Under the pieces are notes generated by a model that worked only from the letters and a program-made list of their open reading frames with translations, made no database searches and had not been told where the DNA came from. A stretch of 64,000 nt of DNA from Microvirga puerhi (GTDB lineage: Bacteria > Pseudomonadota > Alphaproteobacteria > Rhizobiales > Beijerinckiaceae): positions 248,001-312,000 of the forward strand of contig NZ_JAIRBM010000002.1 in assembly GCF_020089865.1 (NCBI RefSeq). The letters are read 5' to 3'. Of the stretch, positions 7,880 to 15,899 are shown piece by piece. The position numbers were made by a program, and so were the translations under genes. Numbering within the stretch: the first letter of the stretch is position 1; each line of letters opens with the position of its first letter.

Positions 7880-9070
7880 TCAGCGCTTGTTGCGAACCGG
7901 AATCGGCAGCTTGTCGGCCGGAATCGTATCGACCAGGTCCAGCAGGTCGTTCTGGTCCTTCCCTTCCGCCTTTACCTTGAAATGGTACATGACCTGGAGG
8001 GCCTGATGATCCTCCTTGCGGAACGTCATGGTCCCTTTCGGAGTCTCGAACGACATTCCCTCCATCGCCTGAATGAGCTTTTCGGGATCGGTGCCGCCGG
8101 CCTTCTCGATGGCGGTCAGGGCCGCTGAAGCTGCAGCGAAGCCGCCCGCAGTGAAGAAGTCCGGCGGTGCGCCATAGCGCTTCTGGTGCTCGGCGACGAG
8201 CCAGTCGTTCATCGGATTCTTTGGAAAGGCGTAGTAGTAATAGATGGCCCCTTCCATGCCAGGATAGTTCTTGTAGATCTGCATGGCGGGAAGAATGTTG
8301 CCGCCGGGCGCGATTTCGATGCCGTAACGTTCCGGCTTCAGGTCGGCGATTTTTGGCAGCGGATGCTGGCCGGCCCAGATGATCTCGATGATCTTCTTGC
8401 CCGGTTTGTCTTTCAGCGCATCGAAGAGGCGCTGGGCCGAGGCGGTGAAGTCCGTCGCGTTCTGGGGCGCATATTCCTCGAACACGACCTTGGCATTCGG
8501 GCGGATGGCGGCAAGCGCGCTCTTGAGAGCGGCAACGCCGTCACGTCCGAAGGCGTAATCCTGGGCAAGCGTCGCAATCGTCACATCGCCTGTGGCCGGA
8601 ACGGCGGCGGCCGCGCCATAGGCGTCCTGTGTCGAGTTGCGGGCCGTGCGGAAGATGAAGCGGTTCCATTTCTCGCCGGTGATCGCATCTGCGACCGCAG
8701 GCTCGACGATCAGCACCTTGCCGTTCTCCTCGGCGACCGGAAGCATTGCGAGTGCCGCCGCAGAAGAGGTCGTGCCGACTGCAAGGTCGACCTTGTCGTC
8801 GTTGTAGGCCTGCTCGAGAAGGGTCTTGGCAAGATCGGCCTTGAGCTGATCATCCTTGACGATGACGTTGATCTTGCGCCCGTTGAGCGCCATCGAGCCC
8901 TTGGTGAGATATTCGAGGCCCATCATGAACCCGGCTTCCGTCTGCTTGGCATAAGCTTCCAGCGGGCCGGTCTTTCCTGCGATGAGCGCGATCTTGATGT
9001 CCTGAGCCATGGCGGTCGAGGACAGGAACAGACCTGTCGCCGTGGCAGCGATTGCGAATTTGAGGCGCAT
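7880..9070 (-). CDS. Periplasmic substrate-binding protein of a Liv-type ABC importer
   Basis: First gene of the five-gene operon, 396 residues. It has a cleavable signal peptide (first 22 residues, cleavage after AMA) and a type I periplasmic-binding fold of the LivJ family: KIALIAGKTGPLEAYAKQ at the start, the VGTTSSAAALAMLPVAEEN hinge region near 100-118, and the DYAFGRDG motif near 190. Liv-type binding proteins accept branched-chain amino acids, amides or aromatic acids; this one resembles the soil-bacterial branch in which aromatic-acid binders are known, so branched-chain amino acids should not be assumed. ATG 9070 follows a GGGGGAA motif. Confidence 0.85.
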   Translation of the reverse strand: MRLKFAIAATATGLFLSSTAMAQDIKIALIAGKTGPLEAYAKQTEAGFMMGLEYLTKGSMALNGRKINVIVKDDQLKADLAKTLLEQAYNDDKVDLAVGTTSSAAALAMLPVAEENGKVLIVEPAVADAITGEKWNRFIFRTARNSTQDAYGAAAAVPATGDVTIATLAQDYAFGRDGVAALKSALAAIRPNAKVVFEEYAPQNATDFTASAQRLFDALKDKPGKKIIEIIWAGQHPLPKIADLKPERYGIEIAPGGNILPAMQIYKNYPGMEGAIYYYYAFPKNPMNDWLVAEHQKRYGAPPDFFTAGGFAAASAALTAIEKAGGTDPEKLIQAMEGMSFETPKGTMTFRKEDHQALQVMYHFKVKAEGKDQNDLLDLVDTIPADKLPIPVRNKR

Positions 9071-9174
9071 AGATTCCCCCGGGTTGTCGTTGCGACCATT
9101 GACGGTGCCGCCTTCGGCTCTGTCAAGCTGGACTCAAAGATGAGCACGGTTACGGGGAGAGCGGAACGGCGTCG

Positions 9175-10104
9175 TCAGGCCTCCGGCAGGACCGGAGCCT
9201 CGATGTCCTGTGCAACCCGCCCGCGGCGGGCGGCCTGATGTTCCAGGATCAGAAGGATGAGGCCTGCGCCGCAGATGATGGCCGCACCGATGAGGGTCCA
9301 GAAGCCGACGATGTCGCCGAAAAACAGGTAGCCGAGCACGATCGCCCAGACGATCAGTGTGTACTGGTATGGAGCAACCACGGATGCAGGTGCCAGTTTC
9401 AGGGACCGGTTCACACAGGCATGGCCACCCATGGACACGATGCCGAGCAGAAACAGGGCCGCAAGCTCCACCGGACCCGGTGTGACCCAGGCAAAAGGGG
9501 CGGTAACGCAGCCGAAGACCAGCGCGCCGAGAAGCTGGCCGAGCAGGAGCGTCGCGTCATGAGTTTCCCGCAGTTTGCGGGTCGTAACCATCAGGAGGGA
9601 GTAGAAGGCGCTTCCCATCAAGGCGATAAGGGCCGGAAGAGACAAGGTGGCAGGCGATGGCCGCAGCGCAACCATGACTCCCAGGAATCCGACCGCGATG
9701 GCTGCGATCCGCGGTGGGTCCAGTTTCTCGCCAAGCAGGAAGACCGCGAAGGCTGCCACATAGATCGGACCGGCGAGATAATAGGTCATGACGTCTGCCA
9801 GGGGCAGATAGGTCACGGCCCAGTAGAAGCAGGCCACTTCAAGGGTGGACAGAATGATCCGCAGGAGATGGAGACTAGGCTCCGGGGGAATTTGCAGGGG
9901 CACTCGCTGCCGTCGCATCAGGGGCAGCAGGACGACCAGCGCCGCGATGCTGCGCAGGAGCAGGATCTGCCCCACCGAATAGGTCGCGACGAGCCATTTG
10001 CCCATGACGTCGTTCATGGCGAACAGGAAGACGCCGAGCAACATCAGGCCGATACCGTAGACGGCACCAGAACGGACCTTCGGAGAGGACAGCGAGGTGG
10101 CCAT
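9175..10104 (-). CDS. DMT-superfamily (EamA) transporter
   Basis: A 309-residue inner-membrane protein with ten predicted helices in two EamA repeats (about residues 15-145 and 160-290). Typical features are MNDVMGKWLV in helix 1, LLRSIAALVVLLP, and in repeat two the GHACVNRSLKLAPASVVAPYQY segment before helix 9. EamA proteins export amino acids or other metabolites; the substrate cannot be read from sequence. It stands alone, downstream in orientation of nothing obvious, with 104 bases before the Liv operon. A second EamA protein is encoded at 30112-31044. Confidence 0.85.
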   Translation of the reverse strand: MATSLSSPKVRSGAVYGIGLMLLGVFLFAMNDVMGKWLVATYSVGQILLLRSIAALVVLLPLMRRQRVPLQIPPEPSLHLLRIILSTLEVACFYWAVTYLPLADVMTYYLAGPIYVAAFAVFLLGEKLDPPRIAAIAVGFLGVMVALRPSPATLSLPALIALMGSAFYSLLMVTTRKLRETHDATLLLGQLLGALVFGCVTAPFAWVTPGPVELAALFLLGIVSMGGHACVNRSLKLAPASVVAPYQYTLIVWAIVLGYLFFGDIVGFWTLIGAAIICGAGLILLILEHQAARRGRVAQDIEAPVLPEA

Positions 10105-10308
10105 CAGCCGTTCTCGGGGAAGCGGCGCTCAACGCCGTGGTCCGGGCAAATGCGGAACATGCAGGTCTCTCGGAAGGGGCTCATGGGCGCGGTCGTGCGG
10201 GCCATTGCCTCGTCGAACCTCGCGCTGGCGCCTTCATGAGCGAAGTCCGACCGGTTCACAAGCGCCCGATTCGCAATTCATCTCCGATCTGCTCACAGAG
10301 CATGGCGT

Positions 10309-11223
10309 TCAGAGTGTCTTGGCGCCATTCACCGGGAGCATGATCGCATAGAGTGAGGTCGTGGCGCAGATATAGAGACGGTTGCGCTTGGGGCCGCCGA
10401 AGACCACGTTCGCGACGATTTCCGGAACGAGGATCTTGCCGATCAGCGTTCCGTCAGGGTCGTAGCAATGGACCCCGTCGCCGGCGCTGGTCCAGATCCG
10501 TCCCGCCTCGTCGAGCCTGAAGCCGTCGAAGAGCCCCGCCGTACAGGTGGCGAAGAGACGGCCGTTCCGTAACTTGCCTGCCGGATCCACATCGAAAACC
10601 CGGATATGCCGTGGCCCGTCCTCCGCGTGGGTTGCCCCCGTATCGGCGATGTAGAGAAGCTTTTCGTCGGGCGAGAAGGCGAGACCGTTCGGCCGGACGA
10701 AATCATCGGCGACAATGGTGACGGTGCCGGTCTGGGGATCGACCCGATAGACATGGCAGGCGCCGATCTCGCTCTCTGCCTTGTGTCCCTCATAGTCGGA
10801 GTCGATCCCGTAGGCGGGGTCCGTAAACCAGATCGAACCATCGGACCGCACGACGACATCGTTGGGGCTGTTGAGGCGCTTGCCGCTGTAGTGGCTCGCC
10901 ACGACCGTAATGGATCCGTCATGCTCCGTCCGCGTGACGCGTCTGTTCCCATGCTCGCAGCTGACGAGCCTTCCCTGGCGATCGACCGTGTTGCCGTTGG
11001 AATAGCCGGAGGGGTGTCGGAAGACGCTGACATGGCCGGATGTCTCGTCGTAGCGCATCATCCGATCGTTCGGGATGTCGCTCCAGATGAGATAACGCCC
11101 GGCAGGAAAATAGGCTGGCCCCTCAGCCCAGCGGCATCCCTCGGCCAACTTTTCCAGGTGTGCTGTCGGATTTACGAGGCGGCGGAAGCGTTCGTCCAGA
11201 GTGACGGAGTTGTTCGCTGACAT
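10309..11223 (-). CDS. SMP-30/gluconolactonase/LRE family protein
   Basis: A 304-residue six-bladed propeller hydrolase of the SMP-30/gluconolactonase family, probably cytoplasmic as no signal peptide is seen. Family hallmarks are the metal-binding Glu near the start (CRWAEGPAYFPAG, about residue 33), LNSPNDVVVRSDGSIWFTDPAYGI near 117-140, and NGLAFSPDEKLLYIADTGA near 190-210, in which Asn and Asp complete the divalent-metal site. It would open a sugar-acid or similar lactone. No sugar-pathway genes are nearby, so the substrate is unknown. Confidence 0.85.
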   Translation of the reverse strand: MSANNSVTLDERFRRLVNPTAHLEKLAEGCRWAEGPAYFPAGRYLIWSDIPNDRMMRYDETSGHVSVFRHPSGYSNGNTVDRQGRLVSCEHGNRRVTRTEHDGSITVVASHYSGKRLNSPNDVVVRSDGSIWFTDPAYGIDSDYEGHKAESEIGACHVYRVDPQTGTVTIVADDFVRPNGLAFSPDEKLLYIADTGATHAEDGPRHIRVFDVDPAGKLRNGRLFATCTAGLFDGFRLDEAGRIWTSAGDGVHCYDPDGTLIGKILVPEIVANVVFGGPKRNRLYICATTSLYAIMLPVNGAKTL

Positions 11224-11293
11224 GGGACCTTCGCAGGATCGAGGAAGATGCCGCCTCTGCGAGCCGATGCCGGAGGAATGGGCTGCTCCTCCG

Positions 11294-12130
11294 TCAATGC
11301 GCCATCAGGACAGGCACCGTCGTGTTGCTGAGGATATGGCTCGTGGCGCCGCCAAAGAACATCTGACGCAGGCGGCTCTGCGTGTACGCGCCCTTCACAA
11401 GAAGGTCGCAGCCCAGGGCCGCCGCCTCGGCCAGAATGGCCTCCCCTGGACGGTCATTGGGATCGGCGGCCACGATGGCGTCGGCATTGATGTCATGCAT
11501 ACGCAGGGCGCGAACCAGTTCGGATCCGGAGGGGCCGGGGACGCCCCAGTCCTCCAGTTCCAGCACAACGGTGCGCCGGGCTCGCGCAAGGAGCGGCATG
11601 GCACCCATGACGGCTCGGGCCGTTTCGGTACTGCGGTTCCAGGCAATCACCACTGTCGAGCCGAAGGAGGAGAGTGCCTGCGGCGGCGCGATCAGCACCG
11701 GTCGCCCAGCCTCGAAAAGGGCGGCTTCGACCGTCGAAAGGCGAGTATGACCCTCGACCCCATCGGGGCGTCCGACGACAGTGATGTCGAAGACGCGTCC
11801 ATAGGCGCCGAGGAAGGCATCTTCCATCAGCCCATCTTGCCGCCACCCGAAAGTCAGCCCGCCCAGGGCAGAGGACAAGCGCGGGACCTGCTGACGGATC
11901 ATGAAAGCTTCGAAGCGCTCCCGGCACGCCTTGGCCATCTCGGCTCGGTTCTCAGGCGTGATCGGCGAGGGCACCCCGATGGCGATGTCCACGGGCAGCA
12001 CGACCGGATAGTCCGGCGTGATGGCCAGGCCTTCTATGTAGCTATCGAACATCCGGCCGAGATAAAGCGCGGTCTCAAGGACGGGTTCGACCACGGCATG
12101 GTCTTCAATGGGGACAAGAATGCTCTTCAT
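11294..12130 (-). CDS. Universal stress protein with tandem UspA domains
   Basis: A 278-residue protein with two Usp domains. The first starts MKSILVPIEDH and ends near residue 145 with a degenerate nucleotide site; the second ends with a conserved ATP-binding type signature (LLVKGAYTQSRLRQMFFGGATSHILS region, about 240-268). The long form with GAY-x-x-SRLRQ is typical of rhizobial tandem Usp proteins. ATG 12130 begins the family-conserved sequence; no ribosome-binding site precedes it, and a 12-base palindrome (12132-12143) sits directly before the start. It lies 92 bases after the ppk2 gene on the same strand, suggesting a joint stress or energy role. Confidence 0.85.
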   Translation of the reverse strand: MKSILVPIEDHAVVEPVLETALYLGRMFDSYIEGLAITPDYPVVLPVDIAIGVPSPITPENRAEMAKACRERFEAFMIRQQVPRLSSALGGLTFGWRQDGLMEDAFLGAYGRVFDITVVGRPDGVEGHTRLSTVEAALFEAGRPVLIAPPQALSSFGSTVVIAWNRSTETARAVMGAMPLLARARRTVVLELEDWGVPGPSGSELVRALRMHDINADAIVAADPNDRPGEAILAEAAALGCDLLVKGAYTQSRLRQMFFGGATSHILSNTTVPVLMAH

Positions 12131-12131
12131 G

Positions 12132-12143
12132 GACAATATTGTC
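12132..12143 (-). promoter_or_regulatory. 12-base palindrome abutting the usp start codon
   Basis: GACAATATTGTC is a perfect palindrome ending one base before the ATG of the tandem UspA gene, where the ribosome-binding site should be. It could be an operator or a chance A/T-rich spacer. No T-run or hairpin loop is present. Confidence 0.3.
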
Positions 12144-12174
12144 GCGCTCAAGGTGCCCCTCGGCAAGTCCCCCC

Positions 12175-12192
12175 GGCCAAGCTTGCTTGGCC
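12175..12192 (-). other. Inverted repeat between ppk2 and usp
   Basis: GGCCAAGC-TT-GCTTGGCC has perfect 8-base arms. It lies 30 bases after the ppk2 stop codon and could fold in the mRNA as a short stem. It lacks a following T-run, so it may stabilise a transcript 3' end or slow polymerase, but it is not a standard terminator. Confidence 0.35.
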
Positions 12193-12222
12193 AGAAAGGC
12201 GAGACGGGCTCGCTCCTTTCGA

Positions 12223-13047
12223 TTAATCGATGACGAAGTCCTTGGGATTCCAAGGGGCCTTCGGATACTTCGGGTCCATCTCTTCGAGAGTTTCCTTGAC
12301 GATCCTGGCGATAATTCCGTTCCGGACCCATTTGCGATCGCCCGGAATGACGTACCAGGGAGCCCAATCCGTGGAACATTCGTTCAACATGGTCTCGTAG
12401 GCATCCTGGAAATCATCCCATTTCTTTCGGTCCTCAAGGTCGGCGGGATTGAATTTCCAATGTTTCTTGGGATTGTCGAGACGCTCCTGGAGGCGTTCCT
12501 TCTGCTCATCCTTGGAGATGTGGAGCATAAACTTGAGAACGACCGTTCCGTTCTCCGTCAGCATCTTCTCAAATGCGTTGATCTCTGCATAGCGTTGCTC
12601 AATGGCCTTTTTAGGGGCGAGCGCCCGCACCTTGGCAACGAGGACGTCCTCGTAATGGGACCGGTTGAAGATTCCGATCATTCCGCGCTTGGGGCAGGCG
12701 AGGTGGGCACGCCAGAGATAGTCATGCGCGAGCTCATTCTCCGAGGGACGACGGAAAGCCGTTACGGAAACACCAATGGGTCCGGTGGAATTGAAGACGC
12801 CGCGGATGGTGCCATCCTTGCCTGCCGTGTCCGTGCCTTGAAGGATGACAAGAAGCGCCCGCTGCCCCTCCGCATAGAGGCGGTCCTGAAGTGCGTCGAT
12901 GTCGCGCGCAAGCTGCTCCGTCTCGGCCTTCGTCGCACCTTCATTCTGGAAAATCGAATTGTCCCGAGGGTCGACATCCTTCAATTTAAAAGTCCTGCCG
13001 GGCTTGATCAGGAACTTTTCGGCAAAAGCGCGAGCGTGATCCGACAT
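12223..13047 (-). CDS. ppk2: Polyphosphate kinase 2 family protein
   Basis: A 274-residue single-domain PPK2, which transfers phosphate between polyphosphate and nucleotides in the cytoplasm. Walker A is GTDTAGKDGT (residues 71-80) with the catalytic Asp; then FRRPSENELAHDYLWR in the lid region and GMIGIFNRSHYEDVL, the Walker-B-type segment. The pattern with NELAHDYLWR and IGIFNRSHYE fits class III PPK2 enzymes, which can phosphorylate both nucleoside mono- and diphosphates, but the class is an inference. ATG 13047 is preceded by AAGGAG eleven bases away. It is divergent from the glutathione transferase gene. Confidence 0.88.
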   Translation of the reverse strand: MSDHARAFAEKFLIKPGRTFKLKDVDPRDNSIFQNEGATKAETEQLARDIDALQDRLYAEGQRALLVILQGTDTAGKDGTIRGVFNSTGPIGVSVTAFRRPSENELAHDYLWRAHLACPKRGMIGIFNRSHYEDVLVAKVRALAPKKAIEQRYAEINAFEKMLTENGTVVLKFMLHISKDEQKERLQERLDNPKKHWKFNPADLEDRKKWDDFQDAYETMLNECSTDWAPWYVIPGDRKWVRNGIIARIVKETLEEMDPKYPKAPWNPKDFVID

Positions 13048-13192
13048 TGCGGCGATATCTCCTTGGGCCGAGACGACGGCAGAGCACAACGATAGAGCGC
13101 GGGATGGGGATGGAAAGGTTGCTTCTTTACTCCGTGCCGGCGTGATCCTAAGCAGGTAGCGGCCAAGCTTGAAGTCCGGAAGGCACCACAGA

Positions 13193-13828
13193 ATGCTCGC
13201 GCTCTATTATTTCCCCGGTAATGCCAGCCTCTTTCCGCACATGATGCTTCGGGAGATCGGTGCCGCATTCGAGCTACGTCTCGTCGACCGGGATCAGAAC
13301 GTCCAGAAAAGTCCCGAATATCTCAAACTCAATCCGAACGGCCGGATCCCGGTTCTGGTCGATGACGACCTCGTGCTTTTCGAGACGGCCGCGATCGGCC
13401 TTCATCTTGTGGACAAGTTTCCGGAGGCCGGGCTTGCTCCAGCGGTGGGAACGAAGGAGCGGGCGCAGTTCTACAAGTGGATGGTGCACCTCACGAATAC
13501 GCCTCAGGCGGAATACCGGGCTTGGTTCTACCCTTACGAGCATGCGGATGACGAGGCGGCGGTTCCGAGCGTCAAGCGGGCAGCCGAGCGGCGTCTCAAC
13601 CATATGTTCGACGTGATCTCCGAGCAGCTCGGCGACAAGACGTGGCTGCTGGGCGAGCAGTTCTCGGCCGCCGACCTGTTCCTGACGATGTTGATCCGCT
13701 GGGGGCGGGGCATGCCACGCCCGCCAGGCACTATTCCCAATCTTCACGCGCTCGCCGAGCGGGTCCTCGCGCGCCCTGCCGTGCAGAAGACGTTCGAGAT
13801 CGAGGGCATCAAGGCACCCTTCATCTAG
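13193..13828 (+). CDS. Glutathione S-transferase family protein
   Basis: A 211-residue cytosolic transferase. The N-terminal thioredoxin-like domain (1-75) starts MLALYYFPGNASLFPH, where the Ser after the first strand is the likely thiol-activating residue; the cis-Pro motif NGRIPVLVDDD and the glutathione-contact ETAAIGLHL follow. The C-terminal helical domain contains the N-capping box (FSAADLFLTMLIRW). Its preference is unknown; the class resembles beta/nu-like bacterial enzymes. ATG 13193 is preceded by GGAAGG; the longer frame from 13169 lacks a ribosome-binding site. Confidence 0.85.
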   Translation: MLALYYFPGNASLFPHMMLREIGAAFELRLVDRDQNVQKSPEYLKLNPNGRIPVLVDDDLVLFETAAIGLHLVDKFPEAGLAPAVGTKERAQFYKWMVHLTNTPQAEYRAWFYPYEHADDEAAVPSVKRAAERRLNHMFDVISEQLGDKTWLLGEQFSAADLFLTMLIRWGRGMPRPPGTIPNLHALAERVLARPAVQKTFEIEGIKAPFI

Positions 13829-13931
13829 CCGCAGCCAATGGGAGGATTGGTCGGTGTCCTACTGACGAAGAGCCATTGAACTGGTCTTTTCCTGTGAGAC
13901 AATGGTTGCGGTGAGAGGGAAGGAGCAGATC

Positions 13932-14270
13932 ATGCCACTTTTCATCACGCAGGGACGCTACACCCACAATGCCATGAAGGGGATGCTGGCCAGCCCGGAA
14001 GACCGTACCGAAATGGTCAGCAAGCTTTTCGAGAAGGCAGGCGGTAAGCTTCGGGACTATTTCTTCACCTTCGGCGAATACGATTTTCTCGTCATTACCG
14101 AGGGGCCTATGGATGGAGCGGCATCAGCGCTCATCGTCGCCGCCGCCAGCGGCGGGGTCACGGATATGAAGACCACCGTCGCCATGACAAGTGCCGAGAT
14201 GAAGGAAGCCTTTACCCGAGCCGGGAATATGGCTGGTGGCTTCCGCGCGGCCGGTGCATCGAAGGCATGA
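13932..14270 (+). CDS. GYD domain-containing protein
   Basis: A 112-residue cytoplasmic protein of the GYD family, named for a Gly-Tyr-Asp motif, here GEYDFLVITEGP near residues 47-58. It begins MPLFITQGRYTHNAMKGML, the usual family start. These proteins adopt a dimeric ferredoxin-like fold and have no established reaction; they often stand alone in rhizobial genomes. ATG 13932 has GGAAGGAG nine bases upstream; the frame is open from 13902 but that part is upstream leader. It is convergent with the LigD-like gene. Confidence 0.8.
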   Translation: MPLFITQGRYTHNAMKGMLASPEDRTEMVSKLFEKAGGKLRDYFFTFGEYDFLVITEGPMDGAASALIVAAASGGVTDMKTTVAMTSAEMKEAFTRAGNMAGGFRAAGASKA

Positions 14271-14305
14271 AGGCAAACCTCTGCCGATCCTGAGCGGCAG
14301 ATGCC

Positions 14306-15859
14306 CTAAGTTTTGCGCTGTCGTCTGGTCCGAGGGCGCTGCGGGAGGATCTGGTCGACGGCGTCGATGCCAGCCCAGGGATCGCCCCGCAGGGCGCCAA
14401 GGCGTTTGCGAAGATTCAGGACCGTAAAGCCGTTGGGCTTGATCCGAGCCGAAAGCTCGCCCCATGCGATGGGAGTCGAGATGGGAGCCCCTGATCTCGC
14501 TCGCGTGGAATACGGCGCGACGGCCGTGGCTTCCCTGTTGTTGCGCAGATAGTCGATGAAAATCCGTCCCTCGCGCTCCTGCTTCACGGACGTCGTCGTA
14601 TAGCGCTCAGGCTCGTCCGCGGCCATGGCCTCCGCCATGCCGCGCGTGAATGCTAGCACATCCTTCCAGGATGCCTTCGGCTTCAGTGGCGCTACCACAT
14701 GAAGTCCTTTGCCGCCGGTCGTCTTGACGAAGCTCTCGAGGCCGACAGCCTTCAGGCGTTCCCGGATACGACGGGCGCCTTCGATCACGGACGACCACTC
14801 GACGCCCTCGCCAGGATCGAGGTCGAAAATGATACGGTCGGGCCGCTCCAGGTCGGCCAATGTCGCGCCCCAGACATGCATTTCGAGGACACCAGCTTGG
14901 ACGAGCGCAACGACGCCCTGGATATCCTGGACGCTCAAGACTTCCATCTTGCCGCCGTCATCGCGGACGGATTTGCGGTGGATGAAGTCCGAGAGGCCAG
15001 CCCAGGAATGACGTTGAACGAAGCAACTTTTGCCGACGCCGGATGGGCAGCGGATCAGGGTCAAGGGGCGGTCGACGAGATGTGGCAGAAGCCAATCTGC
15101 AATGTCGACATAGAACTCCGCGAGCTGCCGTTTCGTCAGTCCTTGCTCCTCCCAAAGCACACGGTCGGGATGTGTGAGGGGAACGCCAGCGACCTCGGCT
15201 CCCTCGGCAGCTTCGGCTTTGCGCTTTGCAGAGGGGCGGCTTGCGGCCGAGGCTTTGGTCGCCCCTGTCTTGGCTTTCGGCGCCTTCGCCACTGGCCCAG
15301 CGATCTCCTCGAGGGAACGGCCGGTTTTTACGGAGGAGGGAGCTTCTTCAAGAATATCGGGATCCCCGGAATCACGCGCGAATGAATCGTCACCCTTGAT
15401 CAGGAGCCAGGAAGGCTGCTTTTCCCGCGCACGTTTGGCCATGCGCACGAGATGCCAGATGCCGTGAAGCTTCTCGCCGTCGAGGCGGAAGCTGAGGCGT
15501 CCCTTGGCGTAGCCTTCGTGCGGGTCTCCCTCCGGTTCCCAGATGCCGCGATCCCAGAGGAGAACGGTCCCACCGCCGTATTGACCTTTGGGAATCGTGC
15601 CTTCGAAATCACCATAGGCGAGGGGATGATCTTCCACTTCCACCGCCAGACGCTTCTCCTCAGGAACCAGGCTCGGCCCCTTGGTGACGGCCCAGCTCTT
15701 CAGCACGCCATCCATTTCCAGGCGAAAATCGTAATGGAGCCGGGACGCATCGTGCTTCTGGATCACGAACGCCGAACCCTTCTGACGGCCGGTTCGTCCC
15801 TTCGGCTCCGAAGTCTTCGTGAAGTCGCGCTTGGCGCGATAGGTCGCGAGCTTTGCCAT
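14306..15859 (-). CDS. LigD-like protein: 3'-phosphoesterase plus polymerase/primase domains, ligase domain absent
   Basis: LigD is the end-processing ligase of bacterial non-homologous end joining with Ku. This 517-residue protein has an N-terminal 3'-phosphoesterase domain (about 25-165; His36, His42 and Asp44 in KHDASRLHYDFRLE; then DHPLAYGDFEG and IPKGQYGGG) and a C-terminal archaeo-eukaryotic primase-type polymerase domain (about 228-510; catalytic DLD near 345, KGLHVVAP, IFIDYLRNNREATAVAPYS). Between them lies only a 55-residue Lys/Ala/Ser linker. The ATP-dependent ligase core (KxDG motif) of about 300 residues found in full-length LigD is missing, with no frameshift. It probably processes ends and relies on a separate ligase. 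A 9-base inverted repeat overlaps the start codon. Confidence 0.88.
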   Translation of the reverse strand: MAKLATYRAKRDFTKTSEPKGRTGRQKGSAFVIQKHDASRLHYDFRLEMDGVLKSWAVTKGPSLVPEEKRLAVEVEDHPLAYGDFEGTIPKGQYGGGTVLLWDRGIWEPEGDPHEGYAKGRLSFRLDGEKLHGIWHLVRMAKRAREKQPSWLLIKGDDSFARDSGDPDILEEAPSSVKTGRSLEEIAGPVAKAPKAKTGATKASAASRPSAKRKAEAAEGAEVAGVPLTHPDRVLWEEQGLTKRQLAEFYVDIADWLLPHLVDRPLTLIRCPSGVGKSCFVQRHSWAGLSDFIHRKSVRDDGGKMEVLSVQDIQGVVALVQAGVLEMHVWGATLADLERPDRIIFDLDPGEGVEWSSVIEGARRIRERLKAVGLESFVKTTGGKGLHVVAPLKPKASWKDVLAFTRGMAEAMAADEPERYTTTSVKQEREGRIFIDYLRNNREATAVAPYSTRARSGAPISTPIAWGELSARIKPNGFTVLNLRKRLGALRGDPWAGIDAVDQILPQRPRTRRQRKT

Positions 15860-15883
15860 GGCGTGGATTCAATTCACGCCATG
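15857..15883 (-). promoter_or_regulatory. Inverted repeat overlapping the ligD-like start codon
   Basis: CATGGCGTG and CACGCCATG are perfect 9-base arms around a 9-base spacer; the left arm contains the ATG of the LigD-like gene. In RNA it would hide the start codon in a stem; in DNA it could be an operator. The upstream arm also holds an ATG-GCG-TGA two-codon frame. Confidence 0.45.
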
Positions 15884-15899
15884 ACGTTCGGTTCCTGAC

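Noticed and set aside
10105..10308. Possible tRNA-like or coding remnant between the EamA and SMP-30 genes
   Set aside because: The GTCGAACC sequence near 10218 resembles a T-loop but no acceptor stem, anticodon arm or GTTCGA-type T-loop is present; small plus-strand frames there have no start signals.
14306..15859. Frameshift or split ligD gene
   Set aside because: The frame is continuous, both domains retain catalytic residues, and no ligase-core remnant is seen in the linker or in the other frames nearby.
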